The notes: generated by a model not told the origin, from the sequence alone. Positions 15,882 to 24,462 are shown, numbered from the stretch's first letter. The stretch: 27,440 nt of DNA from Bacteroidales bacterium (GCA_030638325.1 DAOWEV010000062.1:1-27440), one strand, 5' to 3'. Program-made: numbers and translations.

Positions 15882-16292
15882 TCAGTTTTCATTTATTTGT
15901 GTCTTGCTCTCTAACTTAATAGTCACATGGTTAGACCTTTTCCTGATCCTGAAAGCACGGCCTTGCGGTGCAGGCCGTATGCGTTTCAGCATTCTGGCAC
16001 TGTCAACCATAACCTCTTTAATGAATAGGTTGCTGTCTTCCAGTCTGACCCCTTCATTTTTTGCCTGCCAGTTAGCAATAGCAGATAACAGGAGTTTATA
16101 AAGTCGTCTCGCTGCTTCCTGAGGAGCATGTTGCAGTATATGCAATGCCATTTCAACATTTTCTCCTTTTATCATGTCTGCCACTTTCCTCATTTTTCTG
16201 GGTGAGGTCGGACAGTTTCTCAACCCGGCAAAGTACATTGTCTTCCTGGCTTCTTTAAGCTCTTCAGATCTAAGGTGTTTACGTGCGCCCAT
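15882..16292 (-). CDS. rplV: 50S ribosomal protein L22
   Basis: L22 lines the peptide exit tunnel. The 136-residue sequence contains RNCPTSPRKMRKVADMIKGE and the beta-hairpin signature KRIRPAPQGRAFRIRKRSNH, the loop that narrows the tunnel and the usual site of macrolide-resistance changes. No insertion or deletion is seen there. It lies between rpsS and rpsC. Confidence 0.98.
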   Translation of the reverse strand: MGARKHLRSEELKEARKTMYFAGLRNCPTSPRKMRKVADMIKGENVEMALHILQHAPQEAARRLYKLLLSAIANWQAKNEGVRLEDSNLFIKEVMVDSARMLKRIRPAPQGRAFRIRKRSNHVTIKLESKTQINEN

Positions 16293-16316
16293 GCTTTAGT
16301 TCTTTATCCTGTTTTT

Positions 16317-16595
16317 TTACCTTTTACCTTTATTCTTCTGACCGGCATGGCCTCTGAAAATACGTGTCGGAGCAAATTCTCCAAGCTTGTGACCCACCAT
16401 ATTTTCAGTGATGTATACCGGGATAAATTTATTTCCATTATGAACTGCAATGGTTTGTCCGACAAAATCCGGAGATATCATTGAAGCCCTTGACCAGGTC
16501 TTGATAACAACCTTTTTCCTGCTCTTAGTTGCCTCAAGAACTTTCTTTTCAAGCTTGTAATGGATGTATGGTCCTTTTTTTAATGATCGAGCCAT
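16317..16595 (-). CDS. rpsS: 30S ribosomal protein S19
   Basis: S19 binds with S13 in the small-subunit head. The 92-residue protein has MARSLKKGPYIHYKLEKKVL, TWSRASMISPDFVGQTIAVH, and the signature MVGHKLGEFAPTRIFRGHAG. Length and order are standard. It lies between rplB and rplV. Confidence 0.98.
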   Translation of the reverse strand: MARSLKKGPYIHYKLEKKVLEATKSRKKVVIKTWSRASMISPDFVGQTIAVHNGNKFIPVYITENMVGHKLGEFAPTRIFRGHAGQKNKGKR

Positions 16596-16620
16596 TCGTT
16601 TTCAATTTATAGTTTAATGA

Positions 16621-17445
16621 CTATTTTTTTCTTCTTTCGATAATGTATTTATTCGAAGCTTTCTTCGGGTTCCTGGTTTTCTGTCCCTTAGCATACAGCC
16701 CTTTTCTTGATCTGGGATGACCACCGGAAGCTTTTCCTTCGCCACCTCCCATGGGGTGATCCACGGGGTTCATGGCAACACCTCTGGTTCTTGGCCTGCG
16801 GCCCAGCCATCTGGACCTTCCGGCTTTACCGGATTTTTCAAGGCTGTGATCCTGGTTAGACACCATGCCGACTGTTACCCTGCATACCTGCAAGACCATT
16901 CTGGTTTCTCCTGAGGGCAGCTTGATGATGGCATATTTTCCTTCACGTGAAAGAAATTGTGCATATGAACCGGCACTCCTGGCCATTCTGCCTCCTTCTC
17001 CCGGTCTCAGCTCAATATTATGAATGATGGTACCGAAAGGCACTTCACTCAAATACATTGTATTACCAATCTCAGGCGCCACACCTTTCCCTGAAACCAC
17101 TTGTTGGCCAACTTTTAACCCATGTGGTGCGATGATATACTTCTTCTCGCCGTCAGCATAAAACAACAAGGCAATACGGGCTGTACGGTTTGGATCGTAT
17201 TCAATAGACTTAACCGTGGCAGGGATACCCTCCTTGTCACGCTTGAAGTCGATGACCCTGTATTTACGCTTATGGCCACCGCCCATATAACGCATTGTCA
17301 TTTTACCTTCGTTGTTCCGTCCACCAGATCTTTTCTTCGGAGCAATCAAAGACTTCTCCGGCTTGCCCGTGGTGATGTCATCAAATGCGCTTATTACTTT
17401 GAAGCGCTGACCGGGGGTTGTTGGTTTATATTTCTTTAAAGCCAT
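16621..17445 (-). CDS. rplB: 50S ribosomal protein L2
   Basis: L2 is needed for subunit joining and lies near the peptidyl transferase centre. The 274-residue sequence has MALKKYKPTTPGQRFKVISA, the OB-fold and SH3 segments, and RGVAMNPVDHPMGGGEGKAS, with His230 matching the functionally important His229 of E. coli. It lies between rplW (5-base gap) and rpsS. Confidence 0.98.
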   Translation of the reverse strand: MALKKYKPTTPGQRFKVISAFDDITTGKPEKSLIAPKKRSGGRNNEGKMTMRYMGGGHKRKYRVIDFKRDKEGIPATVKSIEYDPNRTARIALLFYADGEKKYIIAPHGLKVGQQVVSGKGVAPEIGNTMYLSEVPFGTIIHNIELRPGEGGRMARSAGSYAQFLSREGKYAIIKLPSGETRMVLQVCRVTVGMVSNQDHSLEKSGKAGRSRWLGRRPRTRGVAMNPVDHPMGGGEGKASGGHPRSRKGLYAKGQKTRNPKKASNKYIIERRKK

Positions 17446-17450
17446 TTATC

Positions 17451-17741
17451 TTAAATATTGCTGTAAAAATCAATTGTTTCTCCTTCAGCTAATGTCACGA
17501 TCGCTTTTTTGAAAGCGGGGGTTTTGCCCATTATGGTGCCTGATTTTGTCATCCGGGATTTGGTCTTCCCTTTATAATTCATTGTCCTGACTGATTCGAC
17601 CTCTACCCCGTAAAGATCCTCAACTGCCTTTTTGATCTGCAGTTTGTTGGCTTCTTTATGTACGATAAACCCAAAACGATTCAGCTTATCGCTAATATCA
17701 GTCATTTTCTCTGTTATAACCGGTTTCAGAATTATGTCCAT
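17451..17741 (-). CDS. rplW: 50S ribosomal protein L23
   Basis: L23 lies at the exit of the peptide tunnel and docks trigger factor and SRP. The 96-residue protein starts MDIILKPVITEKMTDISDKL and contains HKEANKLQIKKAVEDLYGVE, then VRTMNYKGKTKSR. It precedes rplB by 5 bases. Confidence 0.98.
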   Translation of the reverse strand: MDIILKPVITEKMTDISDKLNRFGFIVHKEANKLQIKKAVEDLYGVEVESVRTMNYKGKTKSRMTKSGTIMGKTPAFKKAIVTLAEGETIDFYSNI

Positions 17742-17761
17742 TGCTACTTATTATTTAAATG

Positions 17762-18388
17762 TTATCCGAGAATTTCTTCAATTACTTTAATCGAGCTTTC
17801 TGCAATCAGCAACTTGCCGGCATTCAGAATATCGTAGGTATTCAGGCTGTCGGCCTGTGTGATCCTTGTATTATGCAGATTCCTTGCAGACAAAAGCACA
17901 TTCTTATCCGGTTCGGAAAGCACCAGCAAAGTTTTCTTTCCTTCCAGCTCAAAGCCTCCAAGAAAGTTAAGATAATCTTTGGTCCTGGGTGCTTCAAACT
18001 TGAAATCTTCCACAATGGTGATGTTGTTATCCTGGGCCTTATAGGTCAGGGCAGATCTTCTGGCCAGCTTCTTCACCTTCTTATTCAGTTTAAAATAATA
18101 ATTCCTGGGTTTCGGGCCAAATACCCTGCCTCCACCTCTGAATATCGGGTTCTTAATGCTCCCGGCACGGGCAGTACCTGTACCTTTTTGCCTTTTGATC
18201 TTGCGGGTACTCCCTACGATCTCACCTCTTTCCTTCGCCTGGGAGGTACCTTGCCGCTGGTTGGCCAGGAATTGTTTGACATCCAGCCAGATTGCGTAAT
18301 CATTTGGCTTAATGCCAAACACTGAATCATTCAGTTTTACCTTTTTGGCGGTCTTGTCGCCTGATATTTTATATACTTCTAACTCCAT
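17762..18388 (-). CDS. rplD: 50S ribosomal protein L4
   Basis: L4 is an assembly-initiator protein lining the exit tunnel; in E. coli it also represses the S10 operon. The 208-residue protein has the tunnel loop motif KGTGTARAGSIKNPIFRGGG and FGPKPRNYYFKLNKKVKKLA. The start ATG lies inside the end of rplC (10-base overlap, ATGGAGTTAG), which indicates translational coupling. Confidence 0.98.
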   Translation of the reverse strand: MELEVYKISGDKTAKKVKLNDSVFGIKPNDYAIWLDVKQFLANQRQGTSQAKERGEIVGSTRKIKRQKGTGTARAGSIKNPIFRGGGRVFGPKPRNYYFKLNKKVKKLARRSALTYKAQDNNITIVEDFKFEAPRTKDYLNFLGGFELEGKKTLLVLSEPDKNVLLSARNLHNTRITQADSLNTYDILNAGKLLIAESSIKVIEEILG

Positions 18389-19008
18389 CTTTCAACAATT
18401 ACATATGATCCATTAGGGCCCGGAACAGATCCTTTAACAATAAGGAGATTCTTTTCCGGAACTATTTTTACGATCTTCAGGTTGATTTGTTTGACTTTTG
18501 CATTGCCCATTCTCCCGGCCATTCTCATACCTTTGAATACCCTGGAGGGGTAAGAAGATGCGCCGATGGAACCAGGGGCTCTCATGCGGTTATGCTGTCC
18601 ATGGGTAGCATCATTAACGCCTTTGAAGCCATGACGTTTTACCACTCCCTGAAATCCCTTACCCTTAGAGATTCCGCTAACATCGATAAATTCTCCTTCA
18701 ATAAAAATATCTACGGTCAGCACATCCCCGAATTTCTTTTGATGGCCTTCTTCAAACCTGGAAAATTCCCTTAAAATTCTCTTAGGGGAGACACCAGCTT
18801 TAGCAAAATGACCTTTCATTGCAGAAGTCGTATGCTTATCTTTCTTATCTTCATAAGCAATCTGAATGGCTTCGTACCCATCTTTTTCTTTCGTCCGGAT
18901 CTGTGTAACAACACATGGCCCGGCCTCGATCACTGTACAGGGGATATTTTTCCCAGCTTCATCAAAAATGCTGGTCATCCCTATTTTTTTTCCAATTATA
19001 CCTGACAT
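18379..19008 (-). CDS. rplC: 50S ribosomal protein L3
   Basis: L3 starts large-subunit assembly. The 209-residue sequence begins MSGIIGKKIGMTSIFDEAGK and has KGHFAKAGVSPKRILREF, and DVSGISKGKGFQGVVKRHGF. The segment THGQHNRMRAPGSIGASSYP holds the glutamine that is methylated in E. coli L3. It overlaps rplD by 10 bases. Confidence 0.98.
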   Translation of the reverse strand: MSGIIGKKIGMTSIFDEAGKNIPCTVIEAGPCVVTQIRTKEKDGYEAIQIAYEDKKDKHTTSAMKGHFAKAGVSPKRILREFSRFEEGHQKKFGDVLTVDIFIEGEFIDVSGISKGKGFQGVVKRHGFKGVNDATHGQHNRMRAPGSIGASSYPSRVFKGMRMAGRMGNAKVKQINLKIVKIVPEKNLLIVKGSVPGPNGSYVIVERWS

Positions 19009-19048
19009 ATCACTTTCTTTTTATGCCTTTTCAAAAGCCGGTTCGCAA

Positions 19049-19354
19049 TTACACTTTAATTTCAACCTCAACACCACTTGGCAATTCCAGTTTCATCAAA
19101 GAATCAATGGTCTTTGAGGTGCTACTGTATATATCCAGTAAGCGTTTGTATGAACAGAGTTCAAACTGTTCCCTGGATTTTTTATTTACAAAAGTTGACC
19201 TGTTAACGGTGAAGATCTGTTTGTCTGTCGGCAATGGTATAGGGCCACTAACGACAGCTCCTGTTGACTTGACAGTCTTAACGATCTTTTCGGCCGACTT
19301 GTCAACCAGGTTGTGATCGTATGATTTAAGTTTTATTCTAATCCTTTGGTTCAC
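19049..19354 (-). CDS. rpsJ: 30S ribosomal protein S10
   Basis: S10 is a small-subunit head protein that in E. coli also takes part in antitermination as NusE. The 101-residue protein has RIRIKLKSYDHNLVDKSAEK, GAVVSGPIPLPTDKQIFTVN, and the signature SREQFELCSYKRLLDIYSST. It follows fusA by 12 bases with no tuf gene between them, so str and S10 genes form one run. Confidence 0.98.
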   Translation of the reverse strand: MNQRIRIKLKSYDHNLVDKSAEKIVKTVKSTGAVVSGPIPLPTDKQIFTVNRSTFVNKKSREQFELCSYKRLLDIYSSTSKTIDSLMKLELPSGVEVEIKV

Positions 19355-19366
19355 GTTTCTATTATT

Positions 19367-21472
19367 TTAATAATTAACAACGTATCCTTTAATCTTGTAT
19401 AAAATATCTTCTAACAGTGCTGCCGGCACCTGGGCATATTCAGCAAATTCCATGCTTGATGTGGCCCGGCCGGATGTGATGGTGCGCAAAGTAGTTACAT
19501 ATCCGAATAACTCTGCCAGCGGCACCCTGGCGCTCACTATCTGGTAGCCTATCCGGGAAGACACATCTTCGAGATGTCCCCTTCTTTTATTAAGATCACC
19601 CGTAACATCCCCCACATATTCTTCCGGAGTCGTCACCACAAGTTTCATGATGGGTTCAAGAAGCGTGCTGCCGGCTTCTTTACAAACTTTCCTGAATGCC
19701 TGGGCAGCAGCAATTTCAAATGCCAGTCCATCTGAATCCACCGAATGGGACGATCCATCTGTAAGCCTCACTTTGAGATTATCCATTTGGAATCCTGCAA
19801 GCACTCCATTCTGCATGGAAACTGCAAATCCTTTTTTAATAGACGGTATGAATCCTTGTGGGATAGCGCCGCCCCTTGTCTCATCAATGAACTGCAAATC
19901 ATGGATTCCTTCATCAGCCGGTGAAATGATCACTTCGATATCGGCAAATCTTCCCCTTCCCCCGGTTTGTTTCTTGTAAACCTCACGGTAACTGACTTCC
20001 TCTGTGATAGCTTCTTTATATGCTACCTGGGGCCTGCCCTGGTTCACTTCAACATTGAATTCTCTTTTCAGCCTGTCAATAAGCACATCCAGGTGAAGCT
20101 CACCCATACCACTGATAATGGTCTGACCGGTTTCATCATCGACCCTGACAGTGAAAGTCGGATCTTCTTCTGCAAGCTTTTGTAAACCAAGCCCGAGGTG
20201 ATCATAATCTTCCAGTGTTTTGGGCTCAACGGCAATGCTGATAACCGGATCGGGAAATGAAATGGGTTCCAGTACCAGGGGATGTTTCAGATCCGTTAAT
20301 GTATCTCCTGTTCTGATCTGTTTAAATCCGACAGCCACACCAATATCGCCAGCTTGTATCATATCGAGAGGATTTCTCTTATTGGCATGCATCTGGAGTA
20401 TCCTGGCAAATCTCTCTTTCTTGTTAGTAGTAGCATTGAGCACAATGGAACCTGCATTCACGCTACCGGAATAGACCCTGAAATAGGCAATCCTTCCAAC
20501 AAATGGATCAGTAGCTATTTTAAATGCAAGCGCCGTGAAGGGTTCGTCATCTTCAGCCTTCCTTATTTCTTCTTTCTGGGTGAACGGGTTAACGCCTGTA
20601 ACAGGCGGAACGTCCAATGGAGAGGGTAAAAAACAGGCGATGGCATCAATGAGTTTCTGAACGCCCTTATTTTTGAATGAAGCGCCACATAATACAGGGG
20701 TGATCCTGTTTTCCAGGGTGGCTATCCTGAGTGCATTGATAATTTCTTCCTTTGAAATGGAATCCGGATCCGCAATGAACTTCTCGAAGAGCTCTTCACT
20801 TTCTTCAGCAGCCCCTTCAATTAGCTTGAGCCTGTATTCTTCGACCATTGGCTTGATATCTTCCGGAATGGCCGTTTCAAAATAGGTTACCCCCAAGGTA
20901 TCATCATCCCACGCGTAAGCTTTATTTTCAATGAGGTCAACGATGCCTGTAAATTCATCTTCGGCGCCAATTGGAAGCTGGATGGGAATTGGGTTGGCAT
21001 TGAGTTTTTCCCTGATCTGTTCCACCACCCTTAAGAAATCAGCTCCCTGCCGATCCATTTTATTCACAAAGCTGATCCTTGGGATATTATAGTTTTCTGC
21101 CTGATGCCAGACTGTTTCAGATTGTGGTTCCACACCGCCAACGGCGCAGAACAAGGCGATGGCGCCATCCAGTACACGAAGCGATCGCTCTACCTCGACT
21201 GTAAAGTCAACGTGGCCAGGTGTATCAATGATGTTAATCCTGAACTGTTGCTTATCAACATCCCAGAAAACCGTGGTTGCAGCAGAGGTAATGGTAATGC
21301 CTCGCTCCTGCTCCTGAACCATCCAGTCCATGGTGGCAGTTCCATCATGTACCTCGCCTAATTTATAATTTATGCCGGTATAATACAATATACGCTCTGT
21401 CGTCGTGGTTTTGCCCGCGTCGATGTGCGCCATGATGCCAATGTTCCTGATATTTGTCAACCTTTCTGACAT
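19367..21472 (-). CDS. fusA: translation elongation factor G
   Basis: EF-G is the GTPase that drives ribosome translocation. I choose the ATG at 21472 (MSERLTNIRNIGIMAHIDAG), giving 701 residues. The same frame stays open 60 codons further upstream, but that stretch overlaps rpsG and has no EF-G similarity. GTPase motifs are G1 AHIDAGKT (15-22), G2 RGIT (57-60), G3 DTPGH (83-87) and G4 NKMD (137-140). Domain IV/V signatures such as KEAITEEVSYREVYKKQTGG and RATSSMEFAEYAQVP are present. It lies between rpsG (25-base gap) and rpsJ. Confidence 0.98.
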   Translation of the reverse strand: MSERLTNIRNIGIMAHIDAGKTTTTERILYYTGINYKLGEVHDGTATMDWMVQEQERGITITSAATTVFWDVDKQQFRINIIDTPGHVDFTVEVERSLRVLDGAIALFCAVGGVEPQSETVWHQAENYNIPRISFVNKMDRQGADFLRVVEQIREKLNANPIPIQLPIGAEDEFTGIVDLIENKAYAWDDDTLGVTYFETAIPEDIKPMVEEYRLKLIEGAAEESEELFEKFIADPDSISKEEIINALRIATLENRITPVLCGASFKNKGVQKLIDAIACFLPSPLDVPPVTGVNPFTQKEEIRKAEDDEPFTALAFKIATDPFVGRIAYFRVYSGSVNAGSIVLNATTNKKERFARILQMHANKRNPLDMIQAGDIGVAVGFKQIRTGDTLTDLKHPLVLEPISFPDPVISIAVEPKTLEDYDHLGLGLQKLAEEDPTFTVRVDDETGQTIISGMGELHLDVLIDRLKREFNVEVNQGRPQVAYKEAITEEVSYREVYKKQTGGRGRFADIEVIISPADEGIHDLQFIDETRGGAIPQGFIPSIKKGFAVSMQNGVLAGFQMDNLKVRLTDGSSHSVDSDGLAFEIAAAQAFRKVCKEAGSTLLEPIMKLVVTTPEEYVGDVTGDLNKRRGHLEDVSSRIGYQIVSARVPLAELFGYVTTLRTITSGRATSSMEFAEYAQVPAALLEDILYKIKGYVVNY

Positions 21473-21497
21473 GTTTATTGTACTATCGCTGTTTTTT

Positions 21498-21968
21498 TTA
21501 TTTAAACCTGAAATGGGAGAATGCCTTATTGGCTTCAGCCATTCTGTGTGTATCTTCTTTCTTCTTAAAAGCAGAGCCTTCTTCCTTGTATGCTGCGATG
21601 ATCTCACCGGCGAGTTTTTCCTGCATCGATTTTTCGTGACGTTTTCTGGCAACGTTGATGAGGTTCTTCATTCCGATAGATAGCTTTCTTTCAGCCCTGA
21701 TCTCTGAAGGGATCTGGAAAGTAGCGCCACCAATTCTCCTGCTTCTTACCTCAACGGCAGGGGTAACATTAGCCAATGCTTTCCTCCATACTTCAAGCCC
21801 GTTTTCTTTGGTCCGCTCGGAGATAATATCAATCGCATCGTAAAATATCCTATAAGAAATGTTCTTCTTCCCCTTAAGCATCAGATTATTCACAAATTTT
21901 GTGACAATCACCTCCTTATATTTCGGATCCGGAAGGGTTATTCTTGGTTTTGGCCTTGATTTTCTCAT
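21498..21968 (-). CDS. rpsG: 30S ribosomal protein S7
   Basis: S7 is the primary organiser of the small-subunit head and, in E. coli, the repressor of the str operon. The 156-residue sequence begins MRKSRPKPRITLPDPKYKEV and has ANVTPAVEVRSRRIGGATFQ, then IPSEIRAERKLSIGMKNLIN. It lies between rpsL (27-base gap) and fusA. The short rpsL-rpsG gap is too small for an E. coli-like S7 binding structure. Confidence 0.98.
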   Translation of the reverse strand: MRKSRPKPRITLPDPKYKEVIVTKFVNNLMLKGKKNISYRIFYDAIDIISERTKENGLEVWRKALANVTPAVEVRSRRIGGATFQIPSEIRAERKLSIGMKNLINVARKRHEKSMQEKLAGEIIAAYKEEGSAFKKKEDTHRMAEANKAFSHFRFK

Positions 21969-21995
21969 TTTATGATGAAATGTATGTTGTTAATT

Positions 21996-22370
21996 TTATT
22001 TCTTTGGTCTTTTGGTTCCATACTTCGACCTTCTTTGTGACCGGCCATCCACGCCTGAGGTATCCAATGCACCCCTGATGATGTGATAACGAACACCTGG
22101 AAGATCTTTCACCCTGCCTCCTCTGATCAATACGATAGAGTGTTCCTGCAGATTGTGACCTTCACCCGGAATATAAGCGTTCACTTCTTTGCCGTTGGTC
22201 AACCTGACCCTGGCAACCTTACGCATGGCTGAGTTTGGCTTTTTAGGTGTAGTAGTATATACCCTTACACAAATACCCCTTCTCTGCGGACATGAATCCA
22301 ATGCAGGAGCTTTACTCTTATACGTTAACTTTTTGCGTCCTTTGCGAACCAATTGTTGAATCGTTGGCAT
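21996..22370 (-). CDS. rpsL: 30S ribosomal protein S12
   Basis: S12 takes part in decoding at the A site. The 124-residue protein has MPTIQQLVRKGRKKLTYKSK, TPKKPNSAMRKVARVRLTNG and GGRVKDLPGVRYHIIRGALD. Lys43 and Lys88, the classic streptomycin-resistance positions, are both wild type, and Asp89 (the methylthiolation site in E. coli) is present. It is the first gene of the 33-gene run, behind the promoter at 22587-22618. Confidence 0.98.
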   Translation of the reverse strand: MPTIQQLVRKGRKKLTYKSKAPALDSCPQRRGICVRVYTTTPKKPNSAMRKVARVRLTNGKEVNAYIPGEGHNLQEHSIVLIRGGRVKDLPGVRYHIIRGALDTSGVDGRSQRRSKYGTKRPKK

Positions 22371-22580
22371 ATTCAGCTTATGTTATTTGTTTATTGTTAT
22401 TCACTGTTCATCAGCCTGTTAACTAACTGATACTGGTTTGAAAACTTTTGGAAAGTGATAAAGGAAGGTCTTGATGAGACGAAGCGATCTGAATTTCGGA
22501 CCGCCTGCGAACCTATGATGTCTCCCTTTATCAGGTTCCTTAAGGCTTTCAGCGCTTTTCAACGGTTCTTGTCGAAAAAC
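22371..22580 (-). promoter_or_regulatory. long structured 5' leader of the str-S10-spc-alpha transcript
   Basis: From the inferred transcription start near 22580 to the rpsL ATG there are about 210 nucleotides with no gene. A contiguous arm at 22520-22533 (GTCTCCCTTTATCA on the plus strand) is complementary to TGATAAAGG (22456-22464) plus GAGAC (22476-22480), with an 11-base bulge on one side. The helix encloses about 40 bases that contain further short complementary words (CGAA/TTCG). Such a leader could serve regulation by a ribosomal protein, as known for other ribosomal operons, but I recognise no named motif. The last 50 bases before rpsL are A-rich and look unstructured. Confidence 0.5.
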
Positions 22581-22586
22581 GGGCTG

Positions 22587-22618
22587 CAAAGGTAGAAATT
22601 GATTTTTTAATTTCCAAA
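22587..22618 (-). promoter_or_regulatory. Bacteroidetes-type promoter of the ribosomal gene block
   Basis: On the minus strand TTTG (22618-22615) is followed by exactly 20 bases and then TACCTTTG (22594-22587). This is a full match to the Bacteroidetes sigma-ABfr consensus TTTG-N19-21-TAnnTTTG. The transcript would start near 22580 and run towards rpsL. The position, directly before the whole ribosomal run, supports it as the main promoter. Confidence 0.85.
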
Positions 22619-22648
22619 CATTCTATGATATTTTATTCTCCACTTCCT

Positions 22649-22723
22649 GTGGAGACGCATGATTATGCGTCTCTACGGAAAATTTGATTATATTTGTAGA
22701 GACGCATGATTATGCGTCTCTAC
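22649..22723. repeat. two tandem GTAGAGACGCAT palindromes
   Basis: A perfect 12-base inverted repeat, GTAGAGACGCAT-GATT-ATGCGTCTCTAC, lies at 22696-22723. A second copy at 22649-22676 differs by one base in its left arm (a G-T wobble). They are about 20 bases apart, between the str promoter and the M19-like gene. Similar GTAGAGACG palindromes are scattered in many bacterial genomes as REP-like elements, to my knowledge. They could also form hairpins in RNA read from either side. Confidence 0.85.
22689..22696 (+). promoter_or_regulatory. weak candidate -7 element for the M19-like gene
   Basis: TATATTTG fits TAnnTTTG, and its last base is the first base of the second palindrome. No TTTG or TTG is found 19-21 bases upstream. 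If used, transcription would start inside the palindrome and put a hairpin at the 5' end of the mRNA, about 60 bases before the ATG at 22763. Confidence 0.25.
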
Positions 22724-22762
22724 TGGAAATCCTGTATGACAAACAATTAATTCAAAACGAAC

Positions 22763-24442
22763 ATGAAAACCAAAAAAAATTGCCGGGATGGAATCCCCAA
22801 TGTAACAAACAGCTTTGCTGATATTCATTGCCATCCCCACATGCGTTCCTTCAACTGGCTTCATGAGCCCGGAATACCGGAATCAGAAGGGAAATACCAT
22901 CCCTGGTGGATCATCCTGCCAAAATTCAAAAGCAGTAAGAAAGGCAACAGGGCAGCCGCCTATTCTCAATGCGACATGGTAAGGGTAAAGAATGGTAATT
23001 TAAAACTTGCGATCGTTTCGTTATATCCTATGGAGAAGGGCTGGGTGAAAGGGCCGGCGAATATGGTCAAAGGCAGGCTCTTTGATTTCAAGAAAATATT
23101 TGGGGATAATCTCTTTAATGATATTTTCAGCGGAGGGATGGATTTGGCTGTTAAACCACTCTTATTTTTACTGGGACGGTCAAAGAAAGAGGATCCTGCA
23201 TTACGAGATCTTCTTCAGTCGGTTTTTATGAAATTACCGGTTAAAAAGATCAATTTCTATCAAAGTGATGAATATGATTATTTCAGGGAATTAAAAGAAG
23301 AAAGAGAATACCTGCTTAAAAAGAATAAAGTTGAAACCCGTTCGGAAATCTATATCCCTCCAAAAAAACGGTATATAAAGAAAAGCAAGATCAGGAAAAA
23401 ATGCCCGGCTGAACTGGATGCCACAGGAACTTATGTACTGGCTGAAAACGGAGATCATGTCAAAGAGATCATCAACAGTGGAAAAATTGCTTTTGTGTTA
23501 TCGATTGAAGGCGCAAACGCACTGAACACACACCTTCCACCTGAAAAGGTGATAAAAAATATAGAGGAAGTCAAAAAGTGGAAGGAATCCCTTTTCTTTA
23601 TCACATTTACCCATCATTTTTACAATTACCTCGCAGGCCATGCACATAGTATCCCGGATATCGGTAAAGCGCTTATCGACCAGCAGGAAGGCATGACAGG
23701 AGGATTTAATAATGCCGGCTGGGATATTATCAGGTACCTGTTGAGCCTCGACACCAACAATAACTATAAGCCTGAAGAATTCAATCGCAGAATATTGATC
23801 GATGTAAAACACATGAATGTAATTTCGCGCATGGAATTCTACAATGAGATCGTAAATCCATGTTTCCGGAAAGGTGATATCATACCTTTGATCGCAAGTC
23901 ATGTGGCTTTTTCCGGAAGAGAAAAACTAACAGACCTGGTTGCCAATATGAATCAGGAGGTTGACGGATTTAGCGCTGATCGCTTTGGACATACATTCAA
24001 TGCCTGGAATATCAATCTTTGTGATGAAGATGTGATCACAATATTTAAAACAGGCGGTTTGATAGGTATTAATCTTGATCAACGGATCCTGGGAATCCCG
24101 AAAAAAGATAAAAAGGACAAAGAGAAGCATATCGAATACATCTGGCAAAACATGAAGGCAATGATGAAGGCAGTAATCGAATCAGACGAAACCGGCCTGC
24201 CACCAAAGAAAGAAGTTGTGAACCTGCTGTGCCTCGGAACCGATTTTGACGGATACATCGATCCGGCTGATAAATATAGTACGACGCTGGAATTCCAGGA
24301 TTTAAGGGATGATCTTGTAAAAACCATCAACAAAGATCCTGAAAAAGACGATTTTTTATTCAATACCTATACTGTAGATGATCTGGTTGAGAAAATCTGT
24401 TTTAGCAATGCCTATGATTTTGTAGTGAAGAATTTTAAGTAG
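22763..24442 (+). CDS. M19 (renal dipeptidase)-like zinc hydrolase, enlarged
   Basis: This 559-residue protein looks like a TIM-barrel metal-dependent hydrolase related to family M19 membrane dipeptidases. In order: DIHCHPH (20-26, first metal motif), LSIEGANAL (Glu249 as bridging ligand), FTHHFYNYLAGHAH (283-295), LIDVKHMN (His350), IASHVAF (His380), LGTDFDGYIDP (Asp494, like the M19 GSDFDG), and SNAYDFV near the end, like the M19 terminal helix. M19 proteins are usually about 350-450 residues; the excess lies between about 85 and 240 and includes a Lys/Arg-rich patch (PPKKRYIKKSKIRKK, 199-213). No signal peptide or lipobox is seen, so it is probably cytoplasmic. The substrate is unknown. 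It is followed 20 bases later by a cysteine hydrolase, probably co-transcribed. Confidence 0.8.
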   Translation: MKTKKNCRDGIPNVTNSFADIHCHPHMRSFNWLHEPGIPESEGKYHPWWIILPKFKSSKKGNRAAAYSQCDMVRVKNGNLKLAIVSLYPMEKGWVKGPANMVKGRLFDFKKIFGDNLFNDIFSGGMDLAVKPLLFLLGRSKKEDPALRDLLQSVFMKLPVKKINFYQSDEYDYFRELKEEREYLLKKNKVETRSEIYIPPKKRYIKKSKIRKKCPAELDATGTYVLAENGDHVKEIINSGKIAFVLSIEGANALNTHLPPEKVIKNIEEVKKWKESLFFITFTHHFYNYLAGHAHSIPDIGKALIDQQEGMTGGFNNAGWDIIRYLLSLDTNNNYKPEEFNRRILIDVKHMNVISRMEFYNEIVNPCFRKGDIIPLIASHVAFSGREKLTDLVANMNQEVDGFSADRFGHTFNAWNINLCDEDVITIFKTGGLIGINLDQRILGIPKKDKKDKEKHIEYIWQNMKAMMKAVIESDETGLPPKKEVVNLLCLGTDFDGYIDPADKYSTTLEFQDLRDDLVKTINKDPEKDDFLFNTYTVDDLVEKICFSNAYDFVVKNFK

Positions 24443-24462
24443 TGTTTGTCCATAATGTATGT

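Noticed and set aside
17759..18325. 188-codon open frame on the plus strand across rplD
   Set aside because: It lies opposite a clear L4 gene and has no recognisable protein features.
21473..21652. 60-codon N-terminal extension of EF-G
   Set aside because: It overlaps rpsG in another frame and has no EF-G similarity; the conserved N-terminus begins at MSERLTNIRN.
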